Assembly: GCA_025677825.1 (NCBI GenBank)
Contig: JAIXMO010000042.1
Coordinates: 186,001 to 250,000, forward strand
Direction: 5' to 3'
DNA from: Helicostylum pulchrum
Taxonomy: Eukaryota; Mucoromycota; Mucoromycetes; Mucorales; Mucoraceae
DNA: 64,000 nt
Below the pieces are notes generated by a model, which worked only from the letters and a program-made list of their open reading frames with translations, did no database searches and had not been told where the DNA came from. Shown piece after piece: positions 57,051 to 64,000 of this stretch. Within the stretch, counting starts at the first letter, position 1; each line of letters begins with the position of its first letter. The translations under genes were made by a program, and so were the position numbers.

Positions 57051-59849
57051 TCAAATAAAATAAATTATACCATCATTTAAAGAATTCAACAAGCCAATAA
57101 GGCAAACAAAGGAAGAAGTATCAATGACTACAGAATTCTTCATCATATCAGACTGTAGTTTTTCCGTAATATTGCAGTATGGGATACCAGTAGCATTAAA
57201 ACTGATATTCTGGTAAAAGTAGACAAGTGCCAAAGTTTTAGAGCGATAGTTAAATATGTTTAAGATTTTGGCATATTTGTAAACAAAGGGAGTATCTGGG
57301 GCAACTACAACATTATCAGCACATTGCTTTTTATTGCTATAATGCGATAATGTATGGTACTTGTGCTGTCCAATCGTCATCGCCTTTTTGCTTACGAAAA
57401 ACAATGCACTTTCGTCCAAATCACGAGAAGAGGAAACACCAAGATGCCGGGCAATTTTCGTAAGCATTTCATCTCCTAACGTCATCAGCTGCTGCTCCTG
57501 ATAGTTTACAACGCCATCATCCAACTCATTAACTGGTTCGAATCGCTTATAATAATTAACTGTAGCGTCAGCAATCATTATATTCTCGGCATTTCTTCCA
57601 CTTCGAGTGCGAGACTTGATCTTAGACTTCATGATACCAATACGTCTCTCGAGAGATCTACAGCTAAAGCCAGGGAGAGGACCCATATCCCGAATTATAT
57701 GAGCAATATAAGATAAATAATGCTCATTGATGTTGAACTTGTTGGGATACATCTTCGGAGAAACAAAAGCCATTCTTGAACAAGTCTAAGAAAATAATCA
57801 ATGTTAGAGACTTTTAATTAAAGTATATTTATTTTCGTAAGTGAATACATATACTACCTTTCGAATTCTTCCAGTTCGTTGTGTTCAATCTCAGTTTGGG
57901 TAGCCAAGGCGCAAATTTTTGAAATGTTGTACATGGCTTGAATCCCTTCGTTTAAAGCCGCCTTATCTTTTTTATTTTTAGTTAAGAATTCTTTTTGTTG
58001 AAGTAAAAGAACATCTACCACTAATGTCGAGGCAATAAACTTCAGAAAGTCCAAAAAGTCGATACCTCTAGCCATTCCAGGAGATCCAACAATATCTATA
58101 TAAACATACGCATTATTTTTTTTATCATTTTATAATTCGAATCACTTACCAAGAAAAACACCTTCAAAGATGGGAGGCAAACTGGAAGTGAAATTTCTTA
58201 TAGCCTTGTCGCACAATTTCAAGTACTTTGGCTTCAAGTAAAGAATTGTTTCGCGGTAGGCCTCATTACAAAGGAAGTTTCTGACTTGACGAGCGATATT
58301 CTGCCCAAAAAGATGAAACCCGTCCAGTCCAAGTTGTGATACACTTTGAAATTAGCGAAGGTCCGCTAATGGTGATCTCTTTTTGATTCCATGAGACTAT
58401 ATATAAACAAAAAAAAAAGAGGTTAATACAGCTCAATTATTACTTAAGAGATTAGATGTAAAAAAACACATACCTCGTCCCCTTCCTTGTAATCTTCTAT
58501 CGTTCTTAATCTTGCGGGATAGTCCACGACTGTTTCATTAGTAGCATATCCGAAGCATCGAGTATTTGAAATATTGTCAGCTCGGATAGTGCAGTAGCGG
58601 CAGCCATAATAGGACGTGTGTTCAGATAAATGGTGTACCTCTGAGATCATTGAAATATCTCCAGATTGCACAAGGACATGCACCTTGGGATGTATTTTCA
58701 TTCCTTCTTCGATGGTAACATCCATTCCATTGCGGCTTAATAGATTCAACTCCTTAATAATAGGAGCGAAGAAACTATGAACGTCTTTCGGGTAGTCAGG
58801 ACCAGGAAGGAATGCGACACCAATCAAGTTTTTTCTTTTGGACCTATTTACGAATGGAAAGTCGTTAGAACATTTCAAATTTTGAAGTGTAAAAGTGATG
58901 ATTATTACCTTTCAGTTTCGGGCAAGTTTAAAACCTGGATCATGACGGACGTCAATTTTGATCCTTTTCTAGTGAACGACACAAAATCATCCATACAAAA
59001 ATTTATAGCTTTGTCGTATACATTCGAAAATAAACCTTTTGCCTTTAAATCTTTGAAAAGCTGCCCATCAAAAATGGAGGAGAAACTATCTTGCGATCAG
59101 GAGCTTTTCTCGCATTAGTTTACTTTGTACAAAATATGCCAGTTGTGGACCCATTGGTAATTGATAGTGCACTCTTCTAGGAGCGACACCATCTTTTTCA
59201 AAACGACGTTCTTGACAAAAAAGGCACCTCTTTTCGGATTCTTTATTAAACAAACAGCATCCATTTATACAGCAATGAAATACATTTGGCTGAAAAGGAG
59301 CTGCTTTTCTCACCACAATTTTTATTCGATAGGGAGAAACCATTTTTTGAGCGTCTATTGTATAAAAGAAATTAGCAAAAAAAAAAAATTATAACTATGA
59401 ATTTTAAAATATCTTCGTTTGATACCTTGTCCTTTGAATTTATTGTAAAAATTTAAAATTGCGTCGGCTACACGTCTGGTAAGCTTATATTCATCAATTG
59501 TTTCGATAGACTCTTTTTAGCGTTCATCTACTTCAGGAGATTGCGGCTCATACAAAGGTGCAAAAGTTGAATTTTCGATGCTAATGTATTCAGACGGCGT
59601 ATCTTCAATTGCATCGTCCATGGGAATATACATGGGCTCATCCTCGTAATCTTCGACGATACTGTTGTTATCACAAGAACTTTGGGCGATATTGTGGCCA
59701 ATATCCATGTCCTGAACAAACATCTGCTGTGTAGGTCTCGTTCGAAAAGAATTCAAATTTTTTCCAGCCTGATCCATTTCGTGTCTGACTAAATGAGAGC
59801 TATAGTGTCTTGAAGAAATATAAGCTTGGTACTTGGAGCATTCAGGCAT
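57051..59849 (-). pseudogene. Tnp2/CACTA-like transposase, decayed
   Basis: Reading on the minus strand from MPECSKYQAYISSRHYSSHL (59849): a zinc-ribbon-like block FHCCINGCCLFNKESEKRC and LFCQERRF, then DSFSSIFDGQLFKDLKAKGL and MDDFVSFTRKGSK (first acidic region), then VHSFFAPIIKELNLLSRNG and HTSYYGCRYCTIRA, a Tnp2 pattern. The end reads MGPLPGFSCRSLERRIGIMK. Breaks: an in-frame TAA at 59519-59517 where KESIETIDEY continues, and a frame change near 59098 (LLIAR to QDSFSS). Introns with A/T tracts appear intact. Comparable Mucorales elements are familiar; order of blocks supports the call. Confidence 0.7.
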
Positions 59850-60162
59850 TTTTAAAAAATGAATATACAGTGGAATTATTAAGGTTTGTTTTCATTTACA
59901 TATTATCATCTTATATAGTTCTTTGTCTGCGAAACATCATAATTTTCCAAGTTGATGTTTTAGGTTTTCAAAATTTCTACATGTTTCGAAAGTTGGTAAA
60001 AAATTTAAATTTAAGATGAGAAAGTAGCAATCTATTGGATAATACTCATTTTTTTTTTACTATGTGATGGATATAAAAAAAATGCTTCTTTCTTATTGTT
60101 CTTTAATTCTTCTTCTTTATTCTTCGTTAACTATTATTATTTATCATTATTATTTATATCTA

Positions 60163-60655
60163 ATGGCTCCCAGAACCAACTTTTTCTCTACTATCGAAAA
60201 GCAAATTTCCCAAATGAGCGATCAAATTTCTTCATTAGAAGGTAAGTATTCTTCCATGATGAACGCTTTAATTTTACTTATTGATAGTGTACGCAACCTG
60301 GAAAAATTGGTTTCAAAAAACCAAAACCAAGACGAGGATGTCGAATTAGTTGGGCGCCCACGTACCATCTTGGATGAAGATGCCCGTGACCAAGAGTCAC
60401 ATAATTCAATTGATCAAGACTTCTTTTGGTGACGCCGATGGAGTTGATACTGAAGCCATCTATAAGCAGGTATCAAAACATGCTTATTACAGGGTCAAGA
60501 AAGTTTTCGTGGACTATCAAGAGTCCAATGATCCGATTCCTTCCTGGGGTGGTTTGGATGTTTCCAAGAGAAAAAAACTTATAACCTTAACGAGGTCAAT
60601 GACAAGCTCGATTGGTGCTAAGAAACTTGTTCCTGCGAAGACGACTGGGCTATAA
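60163..60655 (+). pseudogene. Second ORF of the CACTA-like element, frame broken
   Basis: MAPRTNFFSTIEKQISQMSD, a coiled-coil start, runs to IDQDFFW then TGA at 60430-60432. A second frame, TSFGDADGVDTEAIYKQVSK, HAYYRVKKVFVDYQESND, goes to a stop at 60655. It probably reads as one protein before a frame change between about 60350 and 60420. Opposite in strand to the transposase and inside the element. Function unknown. Confidence 0.5.
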
Positions 60656-60960
60656 GTTTTATTGTGGAAAAGGCATGGCACAATAAATTGTACTATATCA
60701 ACAGTAAAAAGGTAATATTACCGAATTCTTTTAAAATTTGAACAATAGCGTAAACTAACCTCATTTCTTTATATTTAAATACTAAAAATGTACAACTAAA
60801 AACAGCTGAATTTATCACGACTGAATTTTATCACTGAAAATATCGAATAACTGAAAAATGCTGAAATTTTTGAAAATGCAAACTTTTAGTATTTTTACCG
60901 TTAAAAATTTTCAGCGGTTTTTCAGCGGTTTTAAGTGAAATTTTTTCCACATATATGTGA

Positions 60961-61325
60961 AATGCAAGTCCTGACTTTAGCTTAAAATACTACCGTGTTA
61001 CAATATTACATTTGATTATCACAGGAGGAGAATGAGGGTAATCATATACCCTGTATACCTTTAAGCCTCTTTAATTCAAACTTTAGCAGTGGTTAAATCA
61101 GTTGTTTGGATTGACCTATTTATTCGCAGCAATTATGTTCTCCTTTTTTTTTAAAAAAAAATGTTCCAGTCTACCTTTCTCCTGTCCGTCTTTAACCGTA
61201 CAAAAAAAAGGGTACAGTATTCTGGAACTGTACTACTCTGTTTCTTTTATATATATATGAGAATGGGAATATTATTAAAAAAAAAAAGGAAAAAAAGGGG
61301 GGAGGGTATTTTTACTATCTTATTA
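60961..61325. other. Flank between the element and the Rab gene
   Basis: AT-rich sequence past the element end; no gene. The plus ORF 61161-61373 is low-complexity and overlaps the 3' end of the Rab gene on the other strand. Confidence 0.5.
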
Positions 61326-62025
61326 TCAACATGCACAACTACTAGATTTACGAGCTTCATTGCTAGTAGGTGAACCCAATTCAATTGCTTGTCCACGCAT
61401 AATTTCTGCTCTTTTATCATCCATTGTAGCTAATTTAGTTGATATTTTATCAAATATATTAACAATCAGACTCTCAAACGCTTTTTCTACATTGATACTT
61501 TCTAAAGCACTTGTTTCCATAAACATCAGGCCATTGGATTCAGCATAGTCCATTGCCTCCTGTTGACTTACTTTACGTTTCGAATCCAAATCTGATTTAT
61601 TTCCAATCAACATGATAATACTGTCTGGGTGTGCTTCATTGATTTTCAATTCGTTTAACCATCGAGATATAGTAGCAAATGATTCTCGTTTGGTTATATC
61701 GTATACAAGTAATGCGCCTACTGAGCCACGATAATATCTATACATATAAAATGAGTATTTAACTTGCCTTTCGAAAAATATATATATTTTACCTTTTTGT
61801 AATAGAGCGATATCTTTCTTGTCCTGCCGTATCCCATATTTGAGCTCGAACTCTTTTATTCTTTACCACCATATTTTTTATTGTCAAGTCTAACCCGATC
61901 GTACTTTTAGAGGCAAAGTCAAACGTGTCATGAACAAACCGACTCATCAAGTTTGTCTTACCAACCCCAGAGTCTCCTACTACCACCAACTTGAACACGT
62001 AATCATAAGAGTTTTCGTCTTCCAT
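61326..62025 (-). CDS. Rab GTPase, divergent Rab11/Ypt31-like
   Basis: Vesicle-traffic switch GTPase. Exon 1 (62025-61793) [21 protein letters not shown]-loop GDSGVGKT; switch [14 protein letters not shown]3 [13 protein letters not shown]. The intron (GT at 61792, AG ending near 61746) joins ITKR to [13 protein letters not shown]. Then NKSD (G4), ETSALES (G5). C-terminal end SSSCAC (C-x-C) for prenylation. About 217 residues. Sequence outside motifs is Rab11-like ([22 protein letters not shown]). The switch/RabF1 region has I-G-L-D-L in place of I-G-V-E-F, so it may be a divergent paralogue. (GA)n repeats lie upstream (62054-62106). Confidence 0.85.
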
Positions 62026-62071
62026 ATTTATATTATTAAAGAAAAAGGTAATAAGCGAAAGAGAAATAGAA

Positions 62072-62106
<35 letters not shown>

Positions 62107-62791
62107 AACAAACAAATGGCTATGCTAAAATAGAGTAGTTTGTATTCATTATGCATGTGCTTTTCTGGGTAAAAAAACTCGCCCTTTGGGTAAATAAGGA
62201 CTGCTATGTGCAGATTACTTTCTTTACTGCACAACCTGAGATCAAGATAATAACTGGTATGATTTTATTTATATTTTCTACATTTGTACGTTTGTACGCC
62301 CAGACTAATAGACGCCCAGATGGTGTAAGGAGATTTTTTTTCAGTATTTACCGAGAAAATCTATTGTAAGCAACGATTTCTCCTTTATACACAATAATGA
62401 AACACTGAAAGATACTCCTAAACGATTATAAATTTATTATATTATATAAATAAAGTGAATATCGACTTCTTTTGCACCATATAAACTCTGCAAATTAATT
62501 GAAATTGTCGTCGTTTGATGTTGTCAGAGTAATATACATCTTGAATTTTCTCAAATTAAATAGTTCTTACTTGTGTTAAGTGACCAGAACAAAATACATG
62601 TTTGAGTGGCTATTTTTAAAGTTTGGTGGTACATTAAACTACAAAAAGGACCTGCCTGTCATTTATTTTAACGGTGGTCTATTTTGCATCCCCCTTATTT
62701 CTCTCTTTTTCTCTTTCTTTACATATAAATACATACACACATTATTTTTATAAATTAAAACAACAAAAAGTAAAATAGAAACCTCATGTAA
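62026..62791. other. Divergent intergenic region
   Basis: Begins with a (GA)n tract, then AT-rich sequence. A T-rich leader precedes the next ATG at 62792. No gene. Confidence 0.55.
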
Positions 62792-64000
62792 ATGAATAAA
62801 CATAATGCTCATTACAACATGCTGAATTATGTTTATACTTTACCAATTTTACTCTTTTTAACTGTCTTGCTCTTGACTTCAGTTCAAGCTTCAACACCAA
62901 ATGTAAGTTCCCCTAGTAAAATTATATGACCCAGTCTTTTAATTAAAAGCTCATTACCAAAAACAGATGAAATCAACAATGAATATAAAGTTTTTTGAAT
63001 CTCCTATTGTTCTTGGCGAATCAATCTGTTACAGTAAAAGGGCTTTACCTGACGATTCTACCAATTACGGTCGTGTTACACCCACTGTCACACAAGTAAA
63101 GAAACCAGAGAAATCATCTTCTGCATCAGAATCAACCGATAATTACAAAAAGAATATTGAGAACACAATTAACTCTAGTAAACAAACCAAATCAACTACC
63201 TCTGCGACCGATTCGACCGAAACTACATCCACTATCAATCATGCCATAGCAACTCAACAACATGGCACAAGCCGATCTAGTTCTAGTGTAACAACAGATC
63301 GCATTAATGTAACCACTAAAAGCAAGAGGACAATAACTTCTGTAGGAACAACCAAGCCAGAAACTGCAGAATATTCACAAAAAGCAAGCCCCACTACGTC
63401 TGCTAACAAAAAAACTACTGATGCTACTATTACTGCTACTACTAGTACGAATTGATTTAAAATAATATACTTTTTTTTCTTTTATTTAATACGTGATATT
63501 AATATAATCTCTTTAAATTAGTTACTACAAAATCTGATGACAATTTAACGGAACCACAAAATACTTCCTCCCACGAGATATCTGAAACTACAACTGCATA
63601 TGTCACTTCTACTATAGATAAAGCATCTACAACAATTCAAAAGCCTACGAAAACAACATCAACTATTACTTCTTTGAAAGAAAGTAAACCGACCGAAACC
63701 ACAGAAAGTAGAAAGTTTTCGTCGACGGTTACGCCTACGCGTTCAGAGATAACAGCTACCGAATCAAAGGTTTCGACAAAAACTGTATCGGATAAACGTA
63801 CCGCTCGAGAAAGTACCCCGACAGGATCCATTACTTCTACTATTGCCACTAAACCTTCTACTGCGACTCATTCCGGGCATTCATCTACACCAAATAGTAG
63901 TTCAATCACACCCACATTTATTAGCGAAAACCCAACTCGTACAAACAAAATTACAAGTAGCACAAATAAAGATAAATTAACAGCTATTATTACTAGCAAA
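62792..64000 (+). CDS. Ser/Thr-rich secreted or cell-wall protein (3' part beyond window)
   Basis: Start MNKHNAHYNMLNYVYTLPIL with a hydrophobic core, LLFLTVLLLTSVQA, a plausible signal peptide. Exon 1 ends near 62902 (AAT|GTAAGT); exon 2 starts 62967, MKSTMNIKFFESP; another splice near 63450/63522 joins ATI to TTKSDDNLTE. The rest is Ser/Thr/Lys-rich (TTSTINHAIATQQHGTSRSS), like O-mannosylated mucin-like proteins. A GPI signal or domains may lie past 64000. The family cannot be told from low-complexity sequence. Confidence 0.7.

Larger units (their letters stand above)
56836..60960. mobile_element. CACTA-like (Tnp2/Plavaka-type) DNA transposon, decayed
   Basis: Left end CACTGTGGAAATTTTTCGCT at 56836, with CACT-type start. 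The right end reads inward on the minus strand from about 60960 as TGTGGAAAAAATTTCACTT, so TGTGGAAA is shared. Subterminal CGCTGAA-type motifs occur at both ends (left CGCTGAATTTTCG; right TTTTCAGCGGTTTTTCAGCG). Inside: a minus-strand Tnp2-like relic and a plus-strand second ORF. Exact ends and target duplication are unresolved. Confidence 0.65.

Noticed and set aside
61930..62133. Plus ORF with basic Arg/Glu repeats
   Set aside because: Translation of (GA)n repeats upstream of the Rab gene.
1..64000. CRISPR array
   Set aside because: Repeats are simple microsatellites or homopolymers; no spacer-separated identical repeats, and the DNA is eukaryotic.
1..64000. tRNA or rRNA genes
   Set aside because: I looked for B-box-like GGTTCGAATCC patterns and paired stems on both strands. 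One hit (57536, GGTTCGAATCG) lies within the Tnp2-like relic without a tRNA fold. An automated scan (tRNAscan-SE) would be decisive.

Overview
The window looks like nuclear DNA of an early-diverging filamentous fungus, most likely Mucoromycota (order Mucorales). The DNA is AT-rich and full of homopolymer A/T tracts. Genes are split by many short GT-AG introns (often 45-90 bp). The gene set is eukaryotic and fungal: MET5, KIN4, GRR1, ZDS, BUB2, tricalbin, PUS4, NPT1 and a CBM21 protein. Mobile elements include KDZ, Tnp2/CACTA-like, Tc1/mariner and PIF/Harbinger types. No prokaryotic operons, CRISPR array, tRNA or rRNA gene was recognised.

Layout. 1-20 kb is ordinary gene-dense sequence: sulfite reductase beta subunit (left edge, partial), a KIN4-type kinase, a BuGZ/ZNF207 homologue, a TALE homeobox factor, a CBM21 PP1-targeting protein, a WBP11-like splicing factor, a small double zinc-knuckle protein, a helical orphan, a TFIIIC WD40 subunit and a hotdog thioesterase. 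20-28 kb is accessory. It has a decayed KDZ transposase, two diverged copies of a PD-(D/E)XK-like family in opposite orientation, a truncated Tc1/mariner copy with one visible terminal repeat, an F-box relic and a PIF/Harbinger relic. 29-46.9 kb returns to genes: a type I membrane protein, PUS4/TruB, GRR1, a ZDS-like protein, NPT1, a 10-finger C2H2 protein, an acyl-CoA-binding membrane protein, a SOSS-B1 homologue, BUB2 and a RING plus tandem-BRCT protein of BRCA1/BARD1 type. 46.9-50.5 kb is mostly gene-poor. 50.5-56.8 kb holds a tricalbin and a microsomal-type epoxide hydrolase. 56.8-61 kb is a decayed CACTA-like element inserted just behind the hydrolase. The right end has a divergent Rab11/Ypt31-like GTPase and the start of a Ser/Thr-rich secreted protein.

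Functional themes. Several genes act in mitotic exit, spindle checkpoint or genome stability: KIN4, BuGZ, GRR1, ZDS, BUB2, SOSS-B1 and RING-BRCT. SOSS-B1, BUB2 and RING-BRCT are adjacent on one strand. Linkage may be coincidental. Single-base frame breaks occur in otherwise conserved coding sequence (KIN4 near 6155; PD-(D/E)XK copy B in a 9-T tract at 27184-27192). These could be decay or assembly error. All exon joins come from reading splice sites by eye; no alignment or search was run.
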